Origin: Miscanthus floridulus
Lineage: Eukaryota > Streptophyta > Magnoliopsida > Poales > Poaceae
Reading direction: 5' to 3'
DNA: 64,000 nt
Assembly: GCF_019320115.1 (NCBI RefSeq)
Contig: NC_089593.1
Coordinates: 33,436,536-33,500,535 of the forward strand
Position numbers and translations under genes: made by a program. Shown in pieces: positions 34,524-46,866 of the stretch; the first letter of the stretch is position 1, and the number at the start of each line of letters is the position of its first letter. The notes beneath the pieces were generated by a model. It was not told the origin of the DNA. It saw only the letters and a list, made by a program, of their open reading frames with translations, and made no database searches.

Positions 34524-35436
34524 TAATGGAAATGGGGATCCCGATCTTCCATCAGGTAGAGGTAACTATCGTTGTGGCAGAGAATGACACACCGATCTGG
34601 CTTCAGATCGAAAGAACGAACCCTACAATCTTAGCACCATAGCTCCTCTGGTTATCAACCAAGTCAAGGACTAGGTTACCCTCACCAAGAAGGCTAATCC
34701 CTGCCTGCACAACGAAGAACACAAGCAAGAACAAGAAAGAACACAACCAAGTTGCAAATGAATGATTAATCTCATGAAGTTGGGGTCTCACAAACTGATA
34801 AACGGCGAAACTGTTCTTGACAGAATAATCTAAGCAAAACCTAAACCCTAATGGAGGGGTGGCCACTATTTATGAAGACTCTAGGGTTGTGCAAGACCCC
34901 TAGACATGCCCCTAATGGGCCCAAACACGATACATGGTCCAACGGACCAAAAGACGATGTCGTAGCACCCTGGCAGATTCTAGATGCTAATTTGTGACCA
35001 CGATTCCCATTGATTCCGTACAGATTTTGATGTGAGACCACTTGTATTGGCTTCCTTATCAAATTATCTTTCCATCCATATGTCGATCGTCAAAAACGGA
35101 GTCCGGATGCGTCCTGGGTGACCAGTTTGAGGCAGACTAGTCCTGGAGGTCGAGGCAGACTCGAAATCATGTTGGACCGGGCCTCCGGTTCCTGTTGGAC
35201 GTCCTTGCTGGTCAACATCGCCTGCACCACATCCTCTAAGTCCCTCATGACCCTCTTCAATGTTCCTAAGCAAGATAACATCATTAGGTAGTAGTCTATT
35301 CTCAAAAATATGAAAAGGATCGCTTAAGAATGAGCTCACCTCTAAATTGAGTTGACGCATTCGAGCTCGAGTCATTGGACCTTGCATGACGGTTGGAGGA
35401 TCAGTGGGTACATCCGAAGGAGTGATGTCCTCATCA
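34524..35436 (-). repeat. 3' LTR of CRM element
   Basis: In - orientation it begins TGATGAGGACATCAC (35436) and ends CCATTA (34524). It carries the end of the integrase frame (to 35064). A purine-rich tract (caagagacagagga on -, 35437-35450) sits upstream. Confidence 0.8.
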
Positions 35437-38400
35437 TCCTCTGTCTCTTGAATCTGAGTCGTCCTCGACTCAAGCTCACCTTCTTCTCCCAAATAAGGCT
35501 TTAAATCTGCACTGTTAAAGGTGGGACTAACCCCGAATTCGGGTGGCAACTCAAGTTTGTAGGTATTATCATTTATTTTCTCAATTATGTTATAAGGACC
35601 AGCTGCTCTTGGCATTAATTTAGATTTACACAGCTCAAGAAATCTATCTTTTCTCAAATGTAACAAAACAAATCACCCGGTTCAAGTTTAATCTCTTTTC
35701 TACCTTTACTACCAGCAATTCTATACTTTTCATTCATTCTTTCAATATTTGCTTTAGTTGTTTCGTGCAACTTACGAATAAAATCAGCATGCTAGTCTAG
35801 CATCACTATGTATTCTCTCAGTGGTAGGTAAAGGCGAAAGATCAATAGGAGCACGGGGATTAAAACCATACACTACCTGAAAAGGACTTACCTTGGTGGT
35901 GGAATGTTCTGCCCTATTATATGCAAACTCCACATGCGGCAAACACTCTTCCCACATCTTCAAATTACTGCTTCAAAATTGCTCTCAACATGGTGGACAA
36001 TATTTGATTCACAACCTCAGTTTGCCCATCAATTTGGGGATGACATATTGTAGAAAACAACAGCTTGGTCCCCAATTTATTCCACAACGTGCGCCAAAAA
36101 TAACTCAAGAATTTTGCATCGCGATCTGAAACAATAGTAGAAGGCATACCATGCAAGCGAACGATTTCTTGAAAGAAAAGGTCAGCAATATGAACAACAT
36201 CATTGCTCTTATGACAAGGAATAAAATGTGCCATCTTAGAAAAATGATCAACCACCACAAAAATACTATCCCTCCCCCTCTTAGTCCTTGGCAAACCCAA
36301 CACAAAATCCATAGATATATCAGCCCAAGGAGTAGAAGGAACATGAAGAGGCATATACAAACCATGTGGGTTCAACCGCAACTTAGCTTTTTGACATGTG
36401 GCACACCGAGCCACGTACCACTCTACATCTCGCCTCATCCTTGGCCAAAAGAAGTGTGTGGACAGCACCTCCTCCATCTTCTTGGCACCAAAATGTCCCA
36501 TCAATCCGCCTCCATGTGCCTCCTGCAACAACAAAAGACGAACAGAACCAACTAGAATGCATAGGCAGTTAGCTCTAAACAAAAACCCATCATTGATCAT
36601 AAACTTATTCCATGTACGACCCTCTCTACAATTAAGCAACACGTCCATAAAATCAGGATCAAGCGCATATTGTTCTTTTATTGATTGAAGACCAAAAATC
36701 CGACAATCAAGTTGGGACAACAATGTATATCTTCTAGACAAAGTATCAGCAATCACATTATCCTTCCCTTTCTTATGTTTGATAATATAAGGAAAAGATT
36801 CAATAAATTCAACCCATTTAGCATGCCTACGATTCAGATTATTTTGAGAGCGAAGATACTTAAGCGATTCATGATCAGAATGAATAACACATTCTTTAGG
36901 CCACAAATAATGACACCACGTCTCTAAAGAACGAACAAGTGCATACAATTCCTTATCATACGTGGAATAATTAAGAATAGGGCCATGCAATTTTTCACTA
37001 AAGTAAGCAATGGGTTTACCATCTTGCATTAAAACACCTCCAATGCCAACTCCACTAGCATCACATTCTAGCTCAAAAGTCTTACCAAAGTTTGGAAGTT
37101 GTAGCAATGGTGCGTGTGTAAGCTTGTCTTTCAAAGTGTCAAAGGACTCCTCATGTGCCTTTCCCCAATGGAACACTACTCCTTTCTTCGTCAACTCATG
37201 CAACGGGATAGCAATGATGCTGAAATCTTTGATGAAGCGGTGGTAGAATCCTGCAAGACCAAGAAAACTCCTCACCTATGTGACGGTTTGGGGAACCGGC
37301 CAGCTCTTTATGGCTTCAGTTTTCATCTTGTCCACCTCAATTCCCTATGGAGTTACAACATAGCCAAGAAAAGAAACTCGATCCGTGCAAAAGATGCACT
37401 TCTCAAGGTTACCAAATAAACGTGCATCACGTAAAGCATTAAAAACAACACATAAGTGATCCATATGTTCATCAAAAGACTTGCTGTAAATCAATATATC
37501 ATCAAAGTAAACTACCACAAAACGACCAATAAAAGCTCTCAAAACCTCATTCATTAAGCGCATGAAAGTGCTAGGTGCATTGGTCAAACCAAAAGGCATT
37601 ACTAACCACTCATACAATCTGAATTTGGTTTTTAAACGCAGTTTTCCATTCATCTCCAAGTTTCATTCTAATTTGGTGGTAGCCACTTCGCAAGTCAATC
37701 TTGGTGAAAATTATAGAACCACACAACTCATCAAGCATGTCATCTAGCCTAGGAATAGGATGACGATACCGAATAGTAATATTATTGATGGCTCTACAAT
37801 CAACACATATACACCAAGTTCCATCTTTCTTAGGAACCAAAAGTATAGGAATAGGCACAAGGACTAAGTCTTTCTCGTACATACCCATGGTCCAAAAGAT
37901 CTTGGACTTGCCGTTGAATTTCCTTAGTCTCCTTAGGATTGGTTTGATAGGCAGCACTGGTTGGGCAAGGTTGCTCCCTAGAATCAAATCGATTTGATGC
38001 TCTATCCCTCTCATAGGTGGTAGCCCTGGGGGTATCTTAGCTAAAAAAATGTCCTCATATTCCTGCAAAAGGTTAGTGATAGCAGGAGGCACCGAGCTAA
38101 CAATATCATCAAGTGAGAACATAGCTTGTTTGCATACCAAAGCATAGCAAATATCATCATCAGAAATTTCAGCAAAGTCACATTTTGTTGCAAGTATAAC
38201 ACCACCCTTCAATTTAATCCTCTTGGCCTTAGAATTAGATGTAGACTTATCCTTTTTAGGTGGGAGAATAGAATTAGCAACTTGCTAATTTTCAGATTGA
38301 ACATCATTCAAACTAGCAGCGCGTTCTCTATCAGCTTGTACAATTTGAGCAGGGGTCAAAGGTACCAAAGTAATTTTCTTTCCTTTATGCACAAAAGTGT

Positions 38401-38822
38401 ATTTATTACTTCTACCATGGTGTATAGCATCATTATCATGTTCCCAAGGATGACCCAATAAGAGTGAACAAGCTTGCATAGGTACCACATCACAATCAAT
38501 AGATTAGCATAAGAACCAATGGAAAATGAAACTCTGCAAGTTTGTGTTATCTTTGCTTTTCTAGAATCATTTAACCACTGAATATGGATTGGATGTGGGT
38601 GTGGGCATGTGGTCAAGCCAAGCTTCTTGACCAAATCAAAACTCACCAAATTATTGCAGCTACCTCCATCAATAATGACACGTGCTCAACGGTTGCTGAT
38701 GACGAAGAAAATCTAGAACAAATTATGGCAGTTGTAGCTTCTCAGGTTGCTGGACTTGTGAGCTGAGCACCCACTGTACAATGATGCTCCTATAGGACGC
38801 CATGGCCTCGTCACCAAGGACT
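35064..38822 (-). pseudogene. pol: pol of CRM element (PR-RT-RH-INT-CR)
   Basis: Protease at about 38680-38290 has IIDGGSCNNLVS. RT spans about 38000-37290 with [11 protein letters not shown] and YFDDILIY (Asp pair 37498-37503). RNase H then integrase form an uninterrupted 436-codon frame at 37275-35965, with [19 protein letters not shown], an HHCC finger (MGHFGAKK...CATCQKAK) and a DDE triad ([23 protein letters not shown]). The C-terminus, in a new frame from about 35666, has a CR motif and enters the 3' LTR to stop at 35064. Defects: TAG for expected CAG at 37345 and 37276, and frameshifts near 37640, 35960 and 35670. The integrase is thus the best preserved part. Confidence 0.85.
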
Positions 38823-39562
38823 TCAGCCATCCTCCTCTTCTGTATCTTGGTCCTCTCGACCCTCAATGTCAGAGGTGCTGATGTAACCATCTTCTATAGC
38901 AATGTATGCCCGCTGACTTGGGCAGTCCTTCTGCACATGGCCAATGCCATGGTAGCAGTGGTGGCACTGAATGCCCGAGGTGCGTCCCGCTGACTAGTAT
39001 CTTGTCGAACTCTATGATGCTCAGGCACAAGGTGGGTGCTAAACTTTTGTTCTACTATCATCTCCCAATCAAGATATCCCTCAGCATCATAATGACCCAA
39101 AAAAGATGGTATTGTGAACTTAATCTTAACATAAGGATCATTGGGCACACGGTGATTATTACCTTGATGGTGGTGGACACCACCCATACCTGTCATGTTA
39201 CGGCGAAGATGTCATCGTAATCTTGCTTGTCGGAAGGCTGCTCGATCTATGTTCCCAACAGCATCATGCACCGTGTCTTCTAGCAAGAGACCATCGGTGT
39301 TGCTGCCAGAGACGTCATTGTTGTTGACCGCCACCAAGGTTTCCAACTCAGTAACCTTGTCGTTTAGCGTGGAAATTCATTTGTCCAATCTCTCCATGCT
39401 GTTGCCAATGTTGAGTTCAATGAGTGCATCAGTGATGGCCTTCTTGACGGCCTCATTCATCCTTTTTTGGGCATCCTCTACAATAGCTTGTAGTTGCTCT
39501 TGGCTAACACACTCATTGAAACCCTTAGGATTGTTATCTCTAGTCTGATCACCTCCTGCCAT
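38823..39562 (-). pseudogene. gag: gag of CRM element with internal deletion
   Basis: Starts MAGGDQTRDNNPKGFNECVS at 39562, followed by a coiled-coil-like stretch, then DPYVKIKFTIPSFLGHYDAE and DWEMIVEQKFSTHLVPEHH, the CRM capsid N-terminal region. Immediately after VPEHHRV the sequence jumps to the nucleocapsid end, so most of the capsid domain is missing. A zinc-knuckle-like CHHCYHGIGHVQKDC remains (about 38960-38915) with one extra residue between the second Cys and the His. The gag stop is at 38823. The + frame at 38802-38993 that resembles a signal peptide is its antisense. Confidence 0.7.
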
Positions 39563-40700
39563 TGTAAACACAAAAACAGGAACAAACGGTGAAAGTTATC
39601 CCTACCAAATGACTACGTGGTTGCAGTGGTGTCACTTTTCACAGCAAGTGAAAGTGTCTTACCAAACTCTTACAAAGTTCTTACCAACACAAGTAGTGGG
39701 CGGTACAATCGTCGGCTGGTTCGTGATACCTGTGAGGCAGTGGTACCGAGATTGCAAGGCCCTTTTTTTGTACTGATCTAAAGAGTTTGTGGAGCTTGGA
39801 AGGCTCACAAAGAATAATATGTATATCCTGCACACAAGTCAGTAACAGAAAGTAATGCTGAATTATAGTGCAAAGTACTTGTTCTCATTGCTTATCTAAA
39901 ATGTTCCAAGTACTAGGTGTGTGACAAACAAGTATGGTGGATAGCAAGGTGATAGGTGTGTGAAAAACAAGTATGGTGGATGGAAACAGCAACACAAACA
40001 AGGAACCGGACAGCACACGCTAACATAGCTCACTTTGGTCTTCTCTATGTGCCCCTCTAGATATTGTTCCTCTTTTGCCTCTCTCTTTTTTTATTTTTTG
40101 GGCTGTCATTGTTTTTTTGGGAAATTTTGACTTTTTTATTTTATTTTTTTGATATTTTCCTTCACTTAGGAGCACAAAAGAAGTAACCATAAAAAATATG
40201 AGCTTAAACAAGTGAAAGACGTGGCTGTGGAATTTTCAGAAGACATGCTCAAAATCAACAAAAACCTTGTGACCACAAAAAGAGGATATTGTGACCACTT
40301 TTTGACCAAAATAAAAATTTCCAACCAAAATTTTTTTCTGATTGATTTTGATATATAGAACGTCGAAATCCGAGTTCGTATGCAAAAACTAGATCAGTTT
40401 TAAGAATTGGCTCCGAATTAGAGGATAAAACGGGAACAATGTGCACAAAACTGGTCACAGCAGCAAGGATTTGATGGAAACGATGGGGGAAAACACATGA
40501 ACTAGACTCTAACATGACCTAACCAGCAACAAGACCTTGACCAGGACACAAACTCAACTACGACGGACTCTGAAACCAAAATATGCAAAGGCTATGGCGC
40601 GGAAGGTTCTAGGACAGGAAAGAAATATGGCAGTGGACTATGGGATGAATGCGAAACACTCAAAACTAGGGGATAAATATGAACCTGATGATATACCTTA
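39563..40700 (-). other. Untranslated leader of CRM element
   Basis: Between primer site and gag. AT-rich with poly-T runs on the + strand; short frames at 40020-40515 show no domain. Confidence 0.6.
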
Positions 40701-40712
40701 GCTCTGATACCA
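40701..40712 (-). promoter_or_regulatory. Primer binding site of CRM element
   Basis: TGGTATCAGAGC on the - strand, two bases after the 5' LTR end (40715); initiator-Met tRNA type. Confidence 0.88.
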
Positions 40713-40714
40713 CT

Positions 40715-41630
40715 TAATGGAAACGGGGATCCCAATCTTTCGTCAGGTAGAGGTAACTATCGTTCTAGGCAGAGAATGACACACCGATCTGGCTTTAGAT
40801 CGAAAGAACGAACCCTGCAATCTTAGCACCATAGCTCCTCTAGTTATCAACCAAGTCAGGGACCAGGTTGACCTTGCCAAGAAGGCTAATCCCTGCCTGC
40901 ACAACGAAGAACACATGCAAGAACAAGAAAGAACACAACCAAGTTACAGATGAATGATTAATCTCACGAAGTTGGGGTCTCACAAACCGATAAACGGCAA
41001 AACTGTTCTTGACAGAATAATCTAAGCAAAACCCAAACCCTAATGGAGGGGTGGCGGCTATTTATGAAGACTCTAGGGTCATGCAAGACCCCTGGACGTG
41101 CCCCTAATGGGCCCAAACACGATACATGGTCCAACGGACCAAAAGACGGTGTCGCAGCACCCTGGCAGATTCTGGATGCTAATTTATGACCACAATTCCC
41201 GTTGATTCTAAATAGTTTTTGATGTGAGACCACTTGTATTGGCTTCCTTATCAAATTAGCTTTCCATCCATATGTGGATCGTTGAAAACGGAGTCCGGAT
41301 GGATCCTGGGTGACCAGTTTAAGGCAGACTTGGTCCTGGAGGCCGATGCAGACTTGAAATCATGTTGGATCGGGCCTCCAGTTCCTGTTGGACGTCCTTG
41401 CTAGTCAACATCACCTCCACCACATCCTCTAAGTCCCTCATGACCCTCTCTAATATTCCTAAGAAAGATAACATCATTAGGTAGTAGTCTATTCTAAAAA
41501 ATATGAAAAGGATAGCTTAAGAACGAGCTCACCTCTAAATTGAGTTGACGCATTTGAGCTCGGGTCATTGGACCTTGCATGATGGTTGGAGGATCAACTG
41601 GGTACATCCGAAGGAGTGATGTCCTCATTA
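40715..41630 (-). repeat. 5' LTR of CRM element
   Basis: 916 bp aligned with 34524-35436. It begins with TAATGAGG on - instead of TGATGAGG (one G-to-A change) and carries a truncated copy of the CR-motif frame (41494-41694, - strand). Confidence 0.8.
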
Positions 41631-43734
41631 GGAGCGCCGCCTGCGCTCGTGGCTCACCGTGGCCCGACCGTTCTGCTGCACCACATGCCTTCATTTTCTT
41701 TGGTCTAGCACTGTGATAAAGTCTAGAAGCTTAGGCCGTAGTTAGGGATGACACCACCGCTTTATAGTGCCAGAACGAGTTGCCGCTCTGCCCGCGTCCG
41801 CCATGGCCACCGTGGCACTCGAGCTTGCCGCCGCCGAGTTGGTTCACCATCTCCCTCCTTTCTCTTGCACCTTAGGTTGGGTAACCCTATGCCTCACTAG
41901 TGGCATGACAGAGACCCACCTTTCGCCGCCATTTAGCCGGAATAGCGTGAGCACCACCGTGCTCCGTGTGCCACCGCACGGCCAGGCACGTGGCCGAGCT
42001 CACCGACGCCACCCCGAGCCCTCACCTACATAGTGTAGCTCCGCTAGGTCACCAGGATGGAGTAGCCATCCTCTCCTAAGTGTGCTGTAGCCAGAGATGG
42101 CCGGCATACCGCCACCGACCTCCACCGTCCACCATGGCCATCGTCGAGCTTGCTTCGGCGAGCCACCGACCCAACTAAGCCTACCAGTCGATGCACGGGG
42201 TGAGGAGAGTACAGTGGTGAAGACGCTACCGCCGGAGACCTCGCTGTCGATGAGTTCTCGCTGGTCAGCGCCGTCCCCTATTTTGTCTTGCTGACAAGTG
42301 GGTCCCCGTTGACCACGGGCCCCGGCTATTAGTGTGTATGATATTTGATTTTCTGGATTTATTTCATAGATTTGAATGCATGTTTCAAAAATTCATATCT
42401 CAAGCTAGGAGTGTCCAATTTTGGTGAACCAAATTTTGTTAGTTTCATCTTGAAGTGTAGTATTTGATAAAAATATGAGACTGCACTGTTTATGGTATTT
42501 TTCTAGGAGAATACAATGTAGCTATATAAATGCTTTTGAAACTAGTTTCTATCTTGTTAAATGCATAATTTGAGCTAGAAAGGTGATAAAATTGTGATTT
42601 CAATTTTGCTGGTCTTGTATTGACATGCTCTATCTAGGAAAAATACTAAACTTTCAGTGGTCATACTTTGAATATGGTCTTCATATTTAATCCTAATTAA
42701 TTGCTAGTTTCTAGTGAAATTAATTGGGGTAAAAATACATAACATATTGTCATGCAAATTTTTACACAGTATTCTTATGCGTGGACGAATGTAAAAAAAA
42801 TATTACATCTGTTGTTTGACACTTTTCACTATGCTAAACTATTTTTGCTAAAAGAAGCCTTTGTAACTTGTCATTTTTGTAGAAGTAGTTATACTTATCC
42901 ATATGGCATGAAATTTGTATAGTAGTCTACCGAGGTAATTTGTAGGCTACTGTAATTTTATCAAAATTTATTAAGCACTAGAATTATTTATCCTTTAAAT
43001 CACCTTATTATCTAAGAAAATTAATAAATGGATATAAATAATTTAGTTATGTTTACCCATAATGTTTTCTATGGTGCTTGAGATTCATAGGATCTGTTGA
43101 TGTTATTAGTTAGGCTTAAAAGCAATGGGTTGTATGCTACTAGTTAATTATTGCTTTATAATTCAATTAGATGGCTGTATGTATAGTTTCGGTTGAGTTG
43201 ATAATTTTAGTTTGATAATGGTCTTTTCTATAAAACTTGTTAATAACAAAGTTGTAGATAACTTACTTATATACCTTGTGTTAAGTTTTCATAGTCATAG
43301 GGATTATGGTTTAAGAATTATGGTTGTTAGAAGTCGGCTGTCAGAAATGCTTGCTCTCTAGACTAGATCTGAAGGATTGATTTGTTTGACCAAGATAACT
43401 GCTGAATCACATTAAGATGATTAAAAGAAAGTTGTAGAAAATTTCATAAGATTTCCATAATGTCCACAACCATATTATTTTGATGTGTATAACTCTAGTT
43501 ATGGTCAAAACAAGTGGCTGCTGTCTTGTCATCCCGAAAATGATTTACATAAGTGTTTGTTTAGTTATTAGAGAAGAGATAAGCACCTACTCAGTAAAAT
43601 AAGATGCAACTTGTTATTTCTTAATGCAAAGTCATTGAAAACACTTATAAGGATGCATTCAGTTCCATCATATCAAATTATACATGTCATCATATATGCA
43701 TTCATGATATCTTAATTCATGCTCATGCATATAG

Positions 43735-43950
43735 GATTGTCCGGAGAAATAACTCTGTTGGAGTTCAACGAATGAAGAAGAGGAGGATCAGCAGGAGATG
43801 CCTCAGGCCATAGCTCTAGGAGAAGAGGAGCAAACTCTTGAAGATCTCCCTGAGTGCCTAGATCACCAGCCAACCTCTTTCCTCAAAGGCAAGCCCCGGA
43901 GCATTCTAAGTCTCCCATGTTTTATAAAATATTATTTGAGTCCTTTATGT
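43735..43950 (+). pseudogene. LTR-internal acidic frame of the solo LTR, frameshifted
   Basis: After an acceptor-like atgcatatag the sequence encodes GLSGEITLLEFNE. A frameshift then leads to an acidic stretch (EEEEDQQEMPQ) and EDLPECLDHQPTSFLKGKPR. This matches, motif by motif, the intact frame of the element B 5' LTR (51019-51209). That both LTRs keep LLEF, LPEC-DHQP and FLKGKP in order is the main evidence that it was once translated. No known domain. Confidence 0.45.
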
Positions 43951-44922
43951 TTGATGCATTAGGTTATAAGAGTTGATTAGAAACACTTGATGCATAGAAC
44001 TACCTTGTCCAGTTACATATACCTTTAACCCTGTGTAGGTCTAGGATCGAATATATACTTAGCCTTTCTTAGACAGGTAGAAGTCGGGTGATTCCCTGTC
44101 ACCTGCGAGATATAGGTGGATACTGAAGCACGATTGGCTATATTTGTTATCATGGAAAAGAACCATGGGGTAATGTAAATGGAGGCCGGGTGGAGTCTAT
44201 GTGTAGGTTGACTCATGTGATTCTAGTCTGTGCTGATTAAGGACCGTACTATTGTTGGGAGCTTCTGACAAGATTGAACTGCATGCCTATCACTTAGCTA
44301 GCTAGATAACTCATTCTGACCACGAAGCTAAGTAGCTCAACTTAGGCCTAGGCCCTATTCTATTAGAGTGCACACTCTGGATAGTAGTAAGGATGTGCGG
44401 GGAGCCAGATGTGAGCCCAAGGGCAGGCCTGGGCCTAAACATCCTAGGCAGCTGGTTGTCCCTGATTGTGCAGCGCTGGGTGAACCCATGAAATGTGGAC
44501 CTGAGTTGTACCAAAGGTGACCTAAGGTGACCATTGATTTGGTCTGCCTTGGTTTGTGTTAGGAATAAAGTCCCAGCTGGTTGAAATCGATTCGAATTTC
44601 CATTTCTCCCGGATAGTGAGAAACTTGGCTAGTACCAACATCGTAGTAACTATGATATGGAACATGATGGTTCAGATGAACATGGAATTACTACACCGGC
44701 TATGGTTACTATTGTATGCTACTAAATGATATACTACATGTTTGGCACAGGTTAGTTGCTAATCTAGAGACTGAATAGCTATAATTAACTTGATGACCGA
44801 ATTATAATTGTACAACTGAGTTAGTCATTTTTATGCAAAATGTTGTATAGCTACCTCCACTTATAAAGCCTTGCATAATCCTTAGAGTCACTTTGTTTTT
44901 GGTTTATGACGAGTAAGTCTAG

Positions 44923-44966
44923 CTGAGTACCTTCTTGTACTCAAGGTTTTATTCCCATTGTTGCAG
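44923..44966 (+). promoter_or_regulatory. Hairpin and acceptor-like site in the solo LTR
   Basis: CTGAGTAC, loop cttctt, GTACTCAA (7-bp stem, one outer mismatch), then ttgttgcag ending at 44966. gtaagtctag lies directly upstream, resembling a splice donor. Confidence 0.45.
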
Positions 44967-45403
44967 ATGGTACAGTTTATCACGGCTATTGCAAGAACTA
45001 CTTCTATCCCACCAGTGGATGAGGAGTGAGCCCTGGGCAGGCATCTCCTATTAATCCTTCTTATATGATTTTGTGAGAGTATGATCATGAACTGGCACTA
45101 TGTATTTGAACTATGATGGCAGATGTTAGTTTCAAACTTGAAATTGCTTTGCTACTATTTACTGGACTTGGTTTGTAATAACCTTAATTTGTACTCTGAT
45201 GAATGAACTATATTTGTGAACCTTATGTAACATGTGACATGTATGTTGAATCATGTACAATCTTGGTTGTATGTTAATAGTTAATCGAGACCCGTCGTGG
45301 TACTTGATGGACTACCGAGTTTATATGGGCTCAAGTATGACAGTGCATCTGCTTGTGGGCTGCCATTGTACTTGTGCCTTATAAATTGGTCAGTTTTGCT
45401 ACA

Positions 45404-45408
45404 GGTCT
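45404..45408. repeat. Right target duplication of solo LTR (GGTCT)
   Basis: Partner of 33438-33442 (4/5 identical). Confidence 0.7.
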
Positions 45409-45625
45409 TCATCAGGCCACTTCTAGGGCACGTACACTCGGCCTAGGAACTCATGGGACCTCCGCAACTACAGGCAGAGGTCCAACGAGACCCTCTAGGA
45501 GTACATCCAATGTTTCTCCAAGAAGTGCAATGAGCTCCCCAACATCACCGATGCCGACATCATCAACACCTTCATCTATAGCACAACCTATGAGGTGCTC
45601 ATCCACACGCTCTACCGCAAGACCC
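45409..45625 (+). pseudogene. gag: gag of Tat-type element, second segment
   Basis: Reads SGHF, stop, GTYTRPRNSWDLRNYRQ, then EYIQCFSKKCNELPNITDAD, continuing the capsid frame interrupted at 33442. The ETLREY-type and FSKKCNELP motifs are typical of plant Tat/Retrosat gag. It has TAG codons where CAG or CGA-derived codons would be expected. It is interrupted again by the CRM-type solo LTR at 45626. Confidence 0.7.
45621..45625. repeat. Left target duplication (GACCC) of CRM-type solo LTR
   Basis: gaccc precedes 45626 and recurs at 46862-46866. Confidence 0.85.
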
Positions 45626-46861
45626 TGATGAGGACATGACACCTATGGATACACCCATGAAAGTTAAAGACAAGGTGAGCTCGTTCCTATGTTTGTATAA
45701 TGATAAAACTAAGAATTTATTACTACCTAATATTAGTATTTCAAATGTGCTTAGGAATGATGGCAATGATGATAGTGTATGGATATGTCATGAACAAGAC
45801 TGATTTCGGAGTGCATGCTCACCAAAGTCCAACATTCGGTTCATCGACAGCCCGATAGTGCTTCATTGTGAAGGTCATAACTCGTCCATCCGGAGTGCGA
45901 TTGAGGTTAATGAGCACTTGATTGAAAGATTATTTGATACACTTTCAAATAGATCTGGTCCTACCTCAATATCACATCGGCAAGGTCTTCAAATCATCAA
46001 GACATTCTGGTGCTATTTCTGTCAGGTGCTACGACGTCGTCGCAGGCTTGTTATTCACACTTGGGACCCAGGCCTAAGTTGGAGCATGCTCAAAGAAGAT
46101 GGAGAATACCTAAGAGATGCCCAAGGATGTCCTCCTCCTTGGCCACCACCTTAGGAGGCAAGCAAGGGCGTCCTCAACGAGTTGGAGGCCCAATCCAAGT
46201 CAAGTTCGAGTCCATCTCGGGCTCCACGAGCAGCGTGTAGTAAAATGGACGCCCAACTTGCATACGGACTCCATTTTCAACGATCCACATATGATTGGAA
46301 AGATAATTTGATAAGGCAACCAATGGATGTGGTCCCATGTCAAAATTCGTTTCCAATCAACAGAAATCATCAAAAGAAGTTGACGTCCAGAATCTGTTAG
46401 GTCGCTGCGTCGCCGTCTTTTGAGCCGTTTGGGTCTTGTAACACGTTGGGGCTCCTTAGGGACGTGAATAAGGGTTCTTGCATGCCCCTTAGGATATATA
46501 TTCAATATCCACCACCTACATTAGGGTTTGGGGTTTTTGCTTTAGATCAATCTATCTTTGAACAGTCGCCATTATCGGCTTGTGAAACCCCACATTCGAG
46601 TGCTAATCATACATCCGCAATTGTCACTATACATGAGTTGCGTTTATGTTGTTCTTGCATGTGTTCTTCAATTCACAGCATGGATTAGCCTTCTTAGAGA
46701 GGTCAACTGGATTGTGACATGGTTGATAACTAGAGGAGACGTGGTGCTAAGGTTGTAGGGTTCAGGTCTTTGTGATCTAAAGCCAGATCGGTGTGTCGCT
46801 CTTTGACCAAATCGATAGTTATCTTGAACCTAATGGAAGATCAGAAATCCTGCTCCTATTA
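45626..46861 (+). mobile_element. CRM-type solo LTR
   Basis: 1,236 bp from tgatgaggacatg to cctatta, flanked by a perfect 5-bp duplication, and splitting the Tat gag. Its ends and its middle (gactccattttcaacgatcc, gatcggtgtgtcgctct) match the CRM element LTR, and it encodes the same CR-motif end (KVSSFL...LLPN...VLRN) at 45660-45770. It is a related but distinct subfamily; the LTR is about 300 bp longer. No internal domain is present. Confidence 0.82.
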
Positions 46862-46866
46862 GACCC
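46862..46866. repeat. Right target duplication (GACCC) of CRM-type solo LTR
   Basis: Perfect partner of 45621-45625. Confidence 0.85.

Larger units (their letters stand above)
34524..41630 (-). mobile_element. CRM-clade Ty3/Gypsy element
   Basis: 7.1 kb on the - strand: 5' LTR 40715-41630, primer site 40701-40712, gag, protease, RT, RNase H, integrase with a CR-type C-terminus, 3' LTR 34524-35436. The reverse transcriptase is of the [20 protein letters not shown] type and the integrase ends with an LNLEVSSFL...LLPN motif running into the 3' LTR, both characteristic of CRM (centromeric) chromoviruses. The LTRs differ visibly more than those of elements A and B, so this insertion looks older than those, though it must be younger than the solo LTR it splits. 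Confidence 0.85.
33443..45403 (+). mobile_element. Chromovirus solo LTR, interrupted by a CRM element
   Basis: Left part 33443-34523 starts tgtaacactctagtgtt; right part 41636-45403 ends ttttgctaca. Together they make about 4.85 kb, the size of the element B LTR, with colinear similarity to it, including the U5 hairpin and a ctcaagta...ttataaattggtca terminal block. There is no primer site or internal domain after 45403, and the interrupted gag resumes there, so this is a solo LTR left by LTR-LTR recombination. Small frames inside (34253-34462 and others) are not genes; the acidic frame at 43735-43950 is listed separately. Confidence 0.82.

Noticed and set aside
35893..37659. Several + strand frames of 60-134 codons
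   Set aside because: Shadows of the long - strand CRM RNase H/integrase frame.
38802..38993. A + strand frame beginning MASSPRTSAILLFCILVLS that looks like a plant secretory signal peptide (peroxidase-like)
   Set aside because: It is exactly antisense to the CRM gag nucleocapsid region, has no downstream domain, and stops after 63 codons.
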